NCBI RefSeq assembly: GCF_900141755.1
Contig: NZ_LT670844.1
Span: 3,720,001 to 3,784,000, forward strand
Source: Bradyrhizobium lablabi
GTDB lineage: Bacteria > Pseudomonadota > Alphaproteobacteria > Rhizobiales > Xanthobacteraceae
Direction of reading: 5' to 3'
DNA: 64,000 nt
In this document: positions 1-8,468 of the stretch, in pieces
Position numbering within the stretch: the first letter of the stretch is position 1
Layout of the letters: every line of letters starts with the position of its first letter
Translations under genes and position numbers: made by a program
Notes under the pieces: model-generated
What the model was told of the DNA's origin: nothing
What the model saw: the letters and a program-made list of their open reading frames with translations, nothing else
Database searches by the model: none

Positions 1-1
1 G

Positions 2-553
2 CTGGAAATGTTGCGCACCGCGTCTGATCCGAATCGGGCACTGCGCATCGCCGACATCGGCACCGGCTCCGGCGCAATTTTGCTGGCGCTGCTGTCGGAA
101 TTGCCGGACGCATTTGGCGTCGGCACCGACATCTCGGAGGCCGCGCTGCGGACCGCCCGCGCCAACGCGGCTTGCTTAGGGCTCGCATCGCGCGCGTATT
201 TTGTCGCCTGCGACTACGCGGCGGCGCTCTCGGGCAATTTCGATCTGATCGTGTCGAACCCGCCCTATATCCGCACCGCGGAAATGGTCGCTCTTGCCAC
301 CGAAGTCCGCGATCACGATCCGCGCCGCGCGCTCGACGGCGGCGCCGACGGGCTTGACGCCTATCGCGCGCTGATCCCGCAAAGCGTACAGCTTCTTGCG
401 CCCGGAGGTGCACTTGCCTTGGAGGCGGGACAGGGCCAAAGCGGGCCGATTGAAGATTTGATGACGGCGGCAGGGTTAACCCGGGAGGGACCTCCGAAAG
501 CCGATCTGGCGGGCATCCGGCGGGCGGTCGCGGGCCGAAAAAAGCCCCCATAA
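2..553 (+). CDS. prmC: Peptide chain release factor N5-glutamine methyltransferase (3' part)
   Basis: Methylates the glutamine of the GGQ motif in release factors RF1 and RF2, using S-adenosylmethionine. The reading frame is open to the left edge, so the N-terminal helical domain lies outside the window. What remains is the Rossmann methyltransferase domain. The SAM-binding motif ADIGTGSG is near the visible start, and the catalytic NPPY motif follows about 65 residues later, inside SNPPYIRTAEM. The 3' end is complete and stops after a Lys-Lys-Pro-Pro tail. In related genomes prmC is commonly followed by the DUF4167 gene found next here. The family call is firm. The upstream extent cannot be seen. 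Confidence 0.93.
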   Translation: MEMLRTASDPNRALRIADIGTGSGAILLALLSELPDAFGVGTDISEAALRTARANAACLGLASRAYFVACDYAAALSGNFDLIVSNPPYIRTAEMVALATEVRDHDPRRALDGGADGLDAYRALIPQSVQLLAPGGALALEAGQGQSGPIEDLMTAAGLTREGPPKADLAGIRRAVAGRKKPP

Positions 554-1122
554 AGCCCGATTGGGGTGCAAAAAAACCTCTTGGAATATTGCCCGGGAGC
601 GACTACCTTCCGCTCACAACATCGGTCCAGGGTTGCTGGCCCCGTAGATACCCCGTAGAAAATACGCCATACACAATATGGCTGTAGAGATTACGGGGGG
701 AGGCCAGAGTTCTCAGAGCGAGAGCCCGCCCGAGTGAAAGGTTCCAGAACGCAGGTCTTCTTGAGCGCGATGGCTGAGAGTGCTGCGCCGCTTCCGACCG
801 CAAAGCGAACGAAAGCCTGAAATTGCGCTTGAAAGATCACGCGAAAAACCTGTGCTTGTTTTGGCAGGCGGAATGATTTGATGCAGCCAGCGATCTCTGC
901 TGGACTGTTGGGGAGCCGGTCTTTGTTGACTGCGGCGTATTGCGAATTCTGTGTGGGATTGAACTGCACTGCGACCAGGTGCGCGTGAGGCGTGCCCGGA
1001 TCGGACCATGCGTGACAACGATAATCCGAGGCTGACAATCGAAGGCTAGGGACTTCACCCAAGGCTACCACTCACGGCTAACACCCAAAGCTGTAACTTC
1101 AGGGCTGGAATAAAGGCGAGAC
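554..1122. other. Long gap between prmC and the DUF4167 gene, with a repeat-like leader
   Basis: These 569 bases contain no convincing gene. A 126-codon minus-strand frame at 691-1071 has no recognisable domain and no clear ribosome site. The last 80 bases (1029-1106) carry six spaced copies of a short GGCT or AGCT-centred motif, several followed by AC-rich bases such as CACTC or ACACCC, just before the start of the next gene. This may be an untranslated leader. The rest shows nothing I recognise. Confidence 0.4.
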
Positions 1123-1854
1123 ATGAGAAACGGTCAGAACAACAACAAGCGGATGCGTAACCGGAACAACAATAACAACAACAATAACAACCGACGCGGT
1201 CAGAACCCGATGACCCGGGTGTTCGAGTCCAACGGACCCGATATCAAGATCCGCGGCACCGCATCCCACGTCGCGGAAAAATATGTGCAGCTGGCGCGCG
1301 ATGCGCGCTCCTCCGGCGATCCGGTCGCGGCCGAGAATTACTACCAGCACGCCGAGCACTATTTCCGCCTGATCGCCGCCGCTCAGGAGCAGTTCCGTCA
1401 GAACCAGCCGCAGCCGCGCACCGAGAATGAGATGGCCGCGGAGGACGGCGACGAAGAGGGCGAGAGTTTTTCGCATTTCGGCCAGGAGCCCGGCTTCGTC
1501 CCGGTACAGCCGCAGCCCTTCGTGCCGCGCGACAACGGCCAGCGCGATCATCAGCGCGAGGGCCAACCCTACCAGCCGCGCGAGCAGCAGCATCAGCCGC
1601 GCGAGCATCGCCCGCAACCGCAGTTTCAACCGCAGCCGCAACCGCAGCCGACGATCGCGGACAATGGCAGCGTCGACCGCCTGCCGTCGTTCATCACCGG
1701 ACCGCAGCCGCAGATCAATGGCGGCCAGGGCGGTTTCGAAGGCAATGGCGGCGAGCGTTTTCCGCGCCGCCGCCGCCGGCCGCACGGCCCGCGCCCCGAC
1801 AACGTGGCCGCGCCTGCAACCCCTGGCGACGATTTCAATCCGGGGAATGAGTAG
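1123..1854 (+). CDS. DUF4167 domain-containing protein
   Basis: This 243-residue protein has three zones. The first 25 residues are basic and asparagine-rich, with a run of nine Asn. Residues about 30-95 form the conserved DUF4167 domain, with the segment GTASHVAEKYVQLARDA and a helical YYQHAEHYFRLI stretch. The remainder is low-complexity Gln/Pro/Arg and ends in Arg-rich clusters. The pattern suggests a nucleic-acid-associated protein with disordered tails, but the function is not established. The start is supported by AAAGGCGAG just upstream of ATG. It follows prmC, the usual neighbour in this group, after an unusually long gap. Confidence 0.85.
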   Translation: MRNGQNNNKRMRNRNNNNNNNNNRRGQNPMTRVFESNGPDIKIRGTASHVAEKYVQLARDARSSGDPVAAENYYQHAEHYFRLIAAAQEQFRQNQPQPRTENEMAAEDGDEEGESFSHFGQEPGFVPVQPQPFVPRDNGQRDHQREGQPYQPREQQHQPREHRPQPQFQPQPQPQPTIADNGSVDRLPSFITGPQPQINGGQGGFEGNGGERFPRRRRRPHGPRPDNVAAPATPGDDFNPGNE

Positions 1855-1881
1855 CCGAACGAGTCGGCATACTCTCCACGA

Positions 1882-2026
1882 GTCGTCCCCGCGAAAGCGG
1901 GGACCCATAACCAAAATCGTTTGTTGGCGCAGAAACCGTTAGCCAGCGTGCCAAAAGCATGGCCGCGGCGTATGGGTCCCTGCTTGCGCAGGGACGACCA
2001 AAATCCCCGCTTTCGCGGGACGACGA
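1882..2026. repeat. Palindromic intergenic repeat, GTCGTCCC family
   Basis: The arms GTCGTCCCCGCGAAAGCGGG and GCGCAGGGACGAC enclose a middle block with CATAACC and CGGCGTATGGGTCCC. Further copies lie at 8345-8463 and 61124-61246. It separates two convergent genes and could end transcription on either strand, which is inference. Confidence 0.8.
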
Positions 2027-2028
2027 GA

Positions 2029-2775
2029 TCATAACTCGTCCCGCCGCTGCAGTGACGACGGCACCAGCACCGGCTCCAGCGCCGGAATCAGCCGCGTGCG
2101 TTCGCGCTTGGCGGGGATTGCGCGATAGACCTGCTTGGTGGCTTCCACGATATGAACGCCGGCGAACGGCAGCGACAGCGCCGCGCCGACACGCTCCCAG
2201 GCCATCGCCGAGCGCAGGAACCAGCCGCCGGCGACCGGCGGCATGAACAGCGCTTCGCCCCATGCGGTCGGCGTGAACCAGGTCTGCCGCAGCAATTGCG
2301 TGATCTGCGAGCGCGAATAGGGCCGGCCGTGGCCGAACGGGGTGTTGTCGGTGCGCGTCCACACCCCGCGCCGGTTCGGGATGACGGCCATCACCCGCCC
2401 CGACGGCGCCAGCACCCGCCACACCTCGCGCAACAGCCCTTCCGGATCGTCGCACATTTCCAGCGCGTGGATCAGCAGGATGCGGTCGACCGCGGCATCC
2501 GGCAGCGGCAGTGAAAATTCATCGACCAGCGTTGCCAGCGTCGGCCGCGCGGTCGGCCATTTCAACACGCCCTGCGCCGCCGGCATGAAGGCGATACAGC
2601 GCTCGCTATCCTCCCGGAACAGCCCGAGATAGGGCGTGGGATAGCCGATGCCGAGCACCCGCTGGCCCTCGGCGTTCGGCCAGCGCGCATGGATGCCGCG
2701 ATTGATCAGCCGCCGCGCGACGACGCCCAGGCGCCGCGAATAGAAATCGCGGAGATCGATGACATCGATGGTCAT
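2029..2775 (-). CDS. Class I SAM-dependent methyltransferase
   Basis: A 248-residue Methyltransf_11-type enzyme of unknown substrate. A glycine-bearing first motif lies in RVLGIGYPTPYLGLF (about residues 38-52). An acidic patch, ILLIHALEMCDDPEGLL, and the post-motif VLAPSGRVMAVIPNRRGVW match the usual order of motifs II and III. The C-terminal third is basic and lacks a known accessory domain. It is divergent from gloB across a 228-bp gap that contains a palindromic repeat. This methyltransferase-gloB pairing is conserved in Bradyrhizobium relatives, but nothing visible shows that the methyltransferase takes part in methylglyoxal metabolism. Confidence 0.8.
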   Translation of the reverse strand: MTIDVIDLRDFYSRRLGVVARRLINRGIHARWPNAEGQRVLGIGYPTPYLGLFREDSERCIAFMPAAQGVLKWPTARPTLATLVDEFSLPLPDAAVDRILLIHALEMCDDPEGLLREVWRVLAPSGRVMAVIPNRRGVWTRTDNTPFGHGRPYSRSQITQLLRQTWFTPTAWGEALFMPPVAGGWFLRSAMAWERVGAALSLPFAGVHIVEATKQVYRAIPAKRERTRLIPALEPVLVPSSLQRRDEL

Positions 2776-2887
2776 GGGCTTAATCTAACATGCCGGCCGG
2801 TTTCCATGCGCCCCCAATATCGCATTGCCGTCGCAGCGTTAACGCCATATTTCTTCCCTATATGAGGCCGTACAGCGCTCTCGCCGG

Positions 2888-2976
2888 GCGCGTATTCCGC
2901 AAAAAGTGGGTACCGGTTTTGCCTGGCAATCAAGTTTACGCAGATTGCGTAGACTTATCTGCGGTAGAATACGCGC
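2888..2976. repeat. Inverted repeat with GCGCGTATTC / GAATACGCGC ends
   Basis: The outer arms GCGCGTATTC and GAATACGCGC are perfectly complementary. Inside the left arm follow CGCAAAA, then GTGGGTACCGGTTTTGC. A shorter copy is at 10234-10282. This copy has about 40 extra bases in its loop and lies between the methyltransferase and gloB. Confidence 0.8.
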
Positions 2977-3003
2977 AAGCAAAAGATCATCCACGGAGAT
3001 ACC

Positions 3004-3771
3004 ATGGCCGCCGAAATCCGCCTGTTCCCCTGCCTCACCGATAATTTCGGCTATCTCATTCACGACCCCGCGACCAAGGCGACCGCCTCGATCGACGCGC
3101 CGGAGGCCGGCCCGGTTCAGAAGGCGCTGGAGCGCGAGGGCTGGACGCTGACCGATATCCTGATCACCCATCACCATCACGACCATGTCGGCGGCGTTGC
3201 CGAGCTCAAGCAGAAATATGGTGCACGCGTGGTCGCCCCCCACGACAAATCGGCCAGGATCGCCAATGTCGATCAGCGCGTCGGCCAGGGCGACGTCGTC
3301 AAGGTCGGCGGCCTGCTGGCGCGGGTCCTGGAAACTCCCGGCCATACGCTCGACCATGTCTCTTACGTGTTCGACAACGACAAGGCGCTGTTTGCCGCCG
3401 ACACGCTGTTCTCGATCGGATGCGGGCGGGTGTTCGAGGGCAATTATCCGATGATGTGGGATTCGCTTCTGAAGCTGCGGGCGCTGCCGGATGATTTTAA
3501 ACTTTATTGCGGCCATGAATATACCGCGGCCAACGTCAAATTTGCGCTCACGATCGAGCCGGATAATCCGGCTTTGAAGGCGCGCGCTGAGGAAGTGAAG
3601 CGTTTGCGCAGCGAGAACAAGCCGACCATTCCGACGTTGCTCGGCGACGAGAAAAAGGCAAACGTGTTCCTGCGCGCCGACGAGCCGTCGGTCGCCGCCG
3701 GCGTGCGGATGAAAGGCGCAAGTGCCGTCGAAGTGTTCGCCGAAATACGCGAACGCAAGAACAAATCCTGA
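3004..3771 (+). CDS. gloB: Hydroxyacylglutathione hydrolase (glyoxalase II)
   Basis: Hydrolyses S-lactoylglutathione to lactate and glutathione, the second step of methylglyoxal detoxification in the cytoplasm. The 255-residue length fits the family. It is a metallo-beta-lactamase-fold enzyme with the binuclear-metal motif THHHHDHVGG at residues 55-64, a later metal histidine in LETPGHTLDHVSY, and the C-terminal YCGHEYTAANVKFA segment typical of glyoxalase II. A CACGGAG sequence precedes the ATG. The stop codon overlaps the next gene's start by one base, so the two are probably cotranslated. Confidence 0.95.
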   Translation: MAAEIRLFPCLTDNFGYLIHDPATKATASIDAPEAGPVQKALEREGWTLTDILITHHHHDHVGGVAELKQKYGARVVAPHDKSARIANVDQRVGQGDVVKVGGLLARVLETPGHTLDHVSYVFDNDKALFAADTLFSIGCGRVFEGNYPMMWDSLLKLRALPDDFKLYCGHEYTAANVKFALTIEPDNPALKARAEEVKRLRSENKPTIPTLLGDEKKANVFLRADEPSVAAGVRMKGASAVEVFAEIRERKNKS

Positions 3772-4205
3772 TGGTCTTGCCACCCTCCGCCGCCGACATC
3801 ATCGCGCGGCTCGAATTAAAGCCGCATCCCGAAGGCGGGCATTTTCGCGAAACGTTTCGTGATCCCCGCACCGATCAAAACGGACGATCCGCATCCACCG
3901 CGATCTATTTCCTTTTGGCGCGCGGCGAGCGCTCGCACTGGCATCGCATCGACGCGGTGGAAGTCTGGCATTATTACGCGGGCAGTTCGTTGACCTTGCA
4001 GATCGCCGATGGCAGCGGTCAGCGCGCGATCAAGCTCGGCCCCGATCTGGTTGCCGGCGAAATGCCGCAGGCGATCGTGCCCGCGCACGCGTGGCAGGCC
4101 GCCGAGAGCACAGGCGACTGGACGCTGGTCGGATGCACGGTGGCGCCCGGTTTTGATTTTGCGGCGTTTGAATTGGCGCCAAAGGACTGGGAGCCTGCGA
4201 GTTAA
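3771..4205 (+). CDS. Cupin domain-containing protein (DUF985 family)
   Basis: A 144-residue single-domain cupin. The N-terminal HPEGGHFRETFRD motif and the paired histidines in SHWHRIDAVEVWHYYAG are typical of the DUF985 branch of small cupins. The last third, with PAHAWQAAES and GCTVAPGFDF, supplies the second cupin motif. The gene starts in the last base of the gloB stop codon, so it is an operon partner of glyoxalase II. The substrate is unknown. A sugar or small-metabolite role is possible but not shown by the sequence. Confidence 0.85.
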   Translation: MVLPPSAADIIARLELKPHPEGGHFRETFRDPRTDQNGRSASTAIYFLLARGERSHWHRIDAVEVWHYYAGSSLTLQIADGSGQRAIKLGPDLVAGEMPQAIVPAHAWQAAESTGDWTLVGCTVAPGFDFAAFELAPKDWEPAS

Positions 4206-4215
4206 CTTAACGCCC

Positions 4216-4317
4216 GTCATTCCGGGATGCGCCTCTTGGCGCAGGCCCGGAATCCATAACCCCCAATCGTGGTTATAGATTCCGGGCTCGCTCGCTTTGT
4301 TCGCGCCCCGGAATGAC
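4216..4317. repeat. Palindromic intergenic repeat, GTCATTCCGGG family
   Basis: CCGTCATTCCGGGATG at the left pairs with CCCCGGAATGACGG at the right. The centre contains CCCGGAATCCATAACC and ATTCCGGGCTCG. It fills the gap between convergent genes. A related copy is at 15548-15628. Confidence 0.8.
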
Positions 4318-4319
4318 GG

Positions 4320-5201
4320 TCAGCGTTTCCAGATCATATCCTTCGCCGCAATCAGCCCGCCGCCGGCGATCAGCACCGCCGCGATCGCAATGTTCGCGCT
4401 CGCTTTGGCAAAGCCCGCCAGAATCAGAAACGCGGTCGAGAGCAGCGGGGTCGCGTAGGACGCAGCCCCCAGCACGCGGATATCGCCGCGCTTCACCCCG
4501 ATATCCCAGGCGTAGAATGCAGCACCTACGGGTCCGATGCCGAGCGCGATGATCGCCAGCCCTTGCGTTGGCGTATCGGGCCAGACCGTGTCCTCGACCG
4601 CGCAATGCACCAGCGCCGCGAGCAAGGCGGTTGCCAGGCAAAAGCCCGCGACCGCGTCGGTCGGCACCGACTTCAATCGGCGCGACATCACCGAATAGGT
4701 TGCCCACACGAAGGCCGCTATGAACGCCGCGATCAAGCCCGGCACCTGGCCCGCCGCGAAGCCGCCGCCGATGTTACCTGCCAACAGCAGCACCGTGCCG
4801 GCGAGGCCCAATAGCGCGCCGACGATGTGGTGCGGCTTGAGCCGCTCGCCGGGTAACAGCGACGAAAACAGCACGATCAAGAGCGGCCACAGATAATTCA
4901 ACAAACCGGCTTCCGCCGGCGGCGCGAAGCGCAGCGCCAGAAAAAACAGCGCGTGATAGCCGAACAGGCCGCCGACCCCGACGATCCAGGCGGTGGGCTG
5001 CTGCCGCAGCGCGGCGAAGGCGCCGGGCCGCCCGATCCATGTCAGAAATCCCGTCAGCGCGCCGATCGCAAACGTCATCGCCGCCAATTGGAACGCGGGA
5101 ATTTTGCCGGTCGCCACCGTGAGCACCGAAAGCAGCGACCACATCAGGATCGCCGTCAGTCCGATCAGGGTTGCGGTGCGAGGGGACATCTTGCTTGGCA
5201 C
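4320..5201 (-). CDS. DMT-superfamily (EamA) inner-membrane transporter
   Basis: A 293-residue protein built of about ten hydrophobic helices in two EamA repeats, for example ATLIGLTAILMWSLLSVLTV at the N terminus and AIIALGIGPVGAAFYAW in the second half. Conserved features include the proline and glycine-rich LLNYLWPLLIVLFSSLLPGE segment between helices. Members export amino acids, metabolites or drugs, but the substrate cannot be deduced. It ends in a short basic tail, DMIWKR. It lies between two intergenic repeats and is convergent with the cupin gene. It has no obvious operon partner. Confidence 0.88.
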   Translation of the reverse strand: MPSKMSPRTATLIGLTAILMWSLLSVLTVATGKIPAFQLAAMTFAIGALTGFLTWIGRPGAFAALRQQPTAWIVGVGGLFGYHALFFLALRFAPPAEAGLLNYLWPLLIVLFSSLLPGERLKPHHIVGALLGLAGTVLLLAGNIGGGFAAGQVPGLIAAFIAAFVWATYSVMSRRLKSVPTDAVAGFCLATALLAALVHCAVEDTVWPDTPTQGLAIIALGIGPVGAAFYAWDIGVKRGDIRVLGAASYATPLLSTAFLILAGFAKASANIAIAAVLIAGGGLIAAKDMIWKR

Positions 5202-5216
5202 AGGTGAAGTAACTTG

Positions 5217-5308
5217 CCGTCATGGCCGGGCTTGTCCCGGCCATCCACGTCTTGCTTGTGGCGACGTCGGTAAGGACGTGGATGCCCGGGACAAGCCCGG
5301 GCATGACG
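5217..5308. repeat. Palindromic intergenic repeat, CATGGCCGGGCTTGTCCC family
   Basis: Two hairpin arms, GTCATGGCCGGGCTTGTCCC on the left and a matching arm ending GGGCATGACG on the right, flank ACGTC blocks. The right arm read on the minus strand is the uninterrupted version of the site into which the IS4-family element at 54939-56279 has inserted. Confidence 0.82.
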
Positions 5309-5354
5309 ACGAATCAGAGCCAATGCGAGTCGCAACGGCGACGAGGCACGACGA

Positions 5355-6080
5355 TCACACCTGATACTGCCCGCCATTCACCGTCAGCGTCGATCCCGTG
5401 ATGAACCCGGCGTCGTCGGCGGCGAGGAACACGACCGCGCGCGCAATCTCTTCCGGCTCGCCGAGGCGATTGACCGGGATCAGCGGCAGGATACTTTTCT
5501 CCAGCACATCCTTCGGCACCGCCTGCACCATCTCGGTGTTGATATAGCCCGGGCAGATCACGTTCACGGTGACGCCGCCCTTGGCATTTTCCAGCGCGAG
5601 AGCCTTGGTGAAGCCGATGTCGCCGGCTTTCGCCGCCGAATAATTGACCTGGCCGAACTGGCCCTTCTGGCCGTTGATCGAGGAGATGTTGATGACGCGG
5701 CCGAACTTTCGGGCGCGCATGCCCTCGATCACCTGGCGGGTCATGTTGAACAGTGAGCCGAGATTGGTGTTGATCACCGCGTTCCACTGTTCCAGCGTCA
5801 TCTTGTGGAAGGCGGTATCCTTGGTGATGCCGGCATTGTTGACGAGGACGTCGACCGGGCCGAGATCGGCCTCGACCTTTTTGACGCCGTCGGCGCAGGC
5901 GTCGAACGAACTGACGTCCCATTTGTAAACGGGGATACCGGTCTCGGCCTTGAATTTTTCCGCTGCCGCGTCGTTGCCGGCATAGCTCGCCGCGACCTTG
6001 TAGCCGGCATTCTTCAGAGCCTTGCTGATCGCAGCCCCAATGCCCCGCGTACCCCCCGTCACCAATGCAACACGTGCCAT
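5355..6080 (-). CDS. phbB: Acetoacetyl-CoA reductase (NADPH-dependent)
   Basis: Reduces acetoacetyl-CoA to (R)-3-hydroxybutyryl-CoA, the second step of polyhydroxybutyrate synthesis. The 241-residue short-chain dehydrogenase has the cofactor motif TGGTRGIG at residues 8-15, NNAG at 81-84, a catalytic Ser at 134 in NISSING, and YSAAK with Tyr147 and Lys151. GQKGQFGQ after the Ser and the C-terminal LTVNGGQYQ are typical of PhbB. AGGGAAGGA precedes the ATG with good spacing. It lies downstream of phbA on the same strand, but a strong terminator-like hairpin sits between them. Confidence 0.94.
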   Translation of the reverse strand: MARVALVTGGTRGIGAAISKALKNAGYKVAASYAGNDAAAEKFKAETGIPVYKWDVSSFDACADGVKKVEADLGPVDVLVNNAGITKDTAFHKMTLEQWNAVINTNLGSLFNMTRQVIEGMRARKFGRVINISSINGQKGQFGQVNYSAAKAGDIGFTKALALENAKGGVTVNVICPGYINTEMVQAVPKDVLEKSILPLIPVNRLGEPEEIARAVVFLAADDAGFITGSTLTVNGGQYQV

Positions 6081-6157
6081 GTCGAATCCTTCCCTAGGGC
6101 TTTTACGCTTTTTATGTAGCTTCGAATAAAGCGGGCCGCTTGAGCAACATCAAGAAC

Positions 6158-6190
6158 AAAACGCCCGGCACAGCCGGGCGTTTCTTTATC
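6158..6190. terminator. Bidirectional hairpin terminator between phbA and phbB
   Basis: A perfect stem, AACGCCCGGC with ACA loop and GCCGGGCGTT, is followed by TTCTTT on the plus strand and TTTTGTTCTT on the minus strand. It can act as a Rho-independent terminator for phbA transcripts and may cut read-through into phbB. Confidence 0.75.
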
Positions 6191-6244
6191 ATCGATAAGT
6201 TCTGCGGTTGCGAGATGATCTTTTCATCAGGTAACGCCGCACGA

Positions 6245-7522
<1,278 letters not shown>

Positions 7523-7734
7523 TCAATCGGCCAGAGGGCGGAAATGCGCCGCGGCGCATTCAAAATAACGTCCTTGGCAGTTTCATGAGCAGTGCCTATG
7601 CTTTGGAATTAACCGTGCCGCACAAAATGGTGGCGGAACCTTATTGAAAATGCTTACTTTGTTGCGTTGCGTTGCTCGTTAGCCCCTCGGTTGTACCGTC
7701 GGGTTCCTTGTCCTCGGTGTGCATGTGTGAGCCC

Positions 7735-8340
7735 ATGGCAAAATCAGACCAACCCACCACGATCAAGAAATACGCGAACCGGCGGCTCTATAATACCGGC
7801 ACCAGTACCTATGTGACGCTTGAGGATCTCGCGGCGATGGTGAAGGACGGCGAGGACTTCCTCGTCTATGACGCCAAGACCGGCGACGACATTACGCGTT
7901 CGGTGCTGGCGCAGATCATCTTCGAACAGGAAAACAAGGCCGGCCAGAATCTGCTGCCGACCACTTTCCTTAGGCAGTTGATCCGCTTCTACGGCGACAG
8001 CATGCAGATGGTGGTGCCGAAATATCTCGAGCAATCGATCGACACGCTGACGCGCGAGCAGGAGAAATTCCGCAAGCAATTGACCAACACGTTCTCCGGC
8101 ACGCCATTCGCGCCGCTGGAAGAACATGTCCGCCGCAACATGGAATTGTTCCAGCAGACCTTCTCGATGTTCAAGCCGTTCGTGCCGCCGCGCGCCGGAA
8201 ACGCTGTCACCACCACTGAGCCGGAAAAGATCCCCGAGCCGGCGCCGGAAGAAGACAACATCGACGACCTTCGCCGCCAGATGAAGGAAATGCAGGACCG
8301 CCTCGAGCGGATGTCGAAAGAGCCGAAGAAGGACGAGTGA
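7735..8340 (+). CDS. phaR: Polyhydroxyalkanoate synthesis repressor PhaR
   Basis: A DNA- and PHB-binding repressor that controls phasin and PHB genes. The 201-residue protein has the PHB_acc_N DNA-binding domain first (KKYANRRLYNTGTSTYVTLEDL, about residues 9-30), then PHB accumulation repeats (residues about 70-130) with FYGDSMQMVVPKYLE. A charged C-terminal helix ends KKDE. The ATG at 7735 is chosen because homology begins directly after it, and an upstream extension to 7672 has no family sequence. The region before the gene is rich in TTGCG and TGC triplets (about 7661-7678), which resemble PhaR targets and hint at autoregulation. Confidence 0.93.
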   Translation: MAKSDQPTTIKKYANRRLYNTGTSTYVTLEDLAAMVKDGEDFLVYDAKTGDDITRSVLAQIIFEQENKAGQNLLPTTFLRQLIRFYGDSMQMVVPKYLEQSIDTLTREQEKFRKQLTNTFSGTPFAPLEEHVRRNMELFQQTFSMFKPFVPPRAGNAVTTTEPEKIPEPAPEEDNIDDLRRQMKEMQDRLERMSKEPKKDE

Positions 8341-8344
8341 GTTG

Positions 8345-8463
8345 TTGTCGTCCCTGCGAAAGCAGGGACCCATAACCACCGGCGTTAGTTGTTACCAAAG
8401 CCGTCTACCCCATTGCCCAAATCGATAGGCCGCGGCGTATGGGTCCCTGCTTTCGCAGGGACG
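8345..8463. repeat. Palindromic intergenic repeat, GTCGTCCC family
   Basis: GTCGTCCCTGCGAAAGCAGG and CCTGCTTTCGCAGGGACGAC form the two ends, with CGGCGTATGGGTCCC inside. It separates convergent phaR and the GGDEF/EAL gene. Confidence 0.82.
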
Positions 8464-8468
8464 ACGAG

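Noticed and set aside
691..1071. A 126-codon minus-strand frame upstream of the DUF4167 gene
   Set aside because: No domain, no ribosome site, and overlapping frames are equally open.
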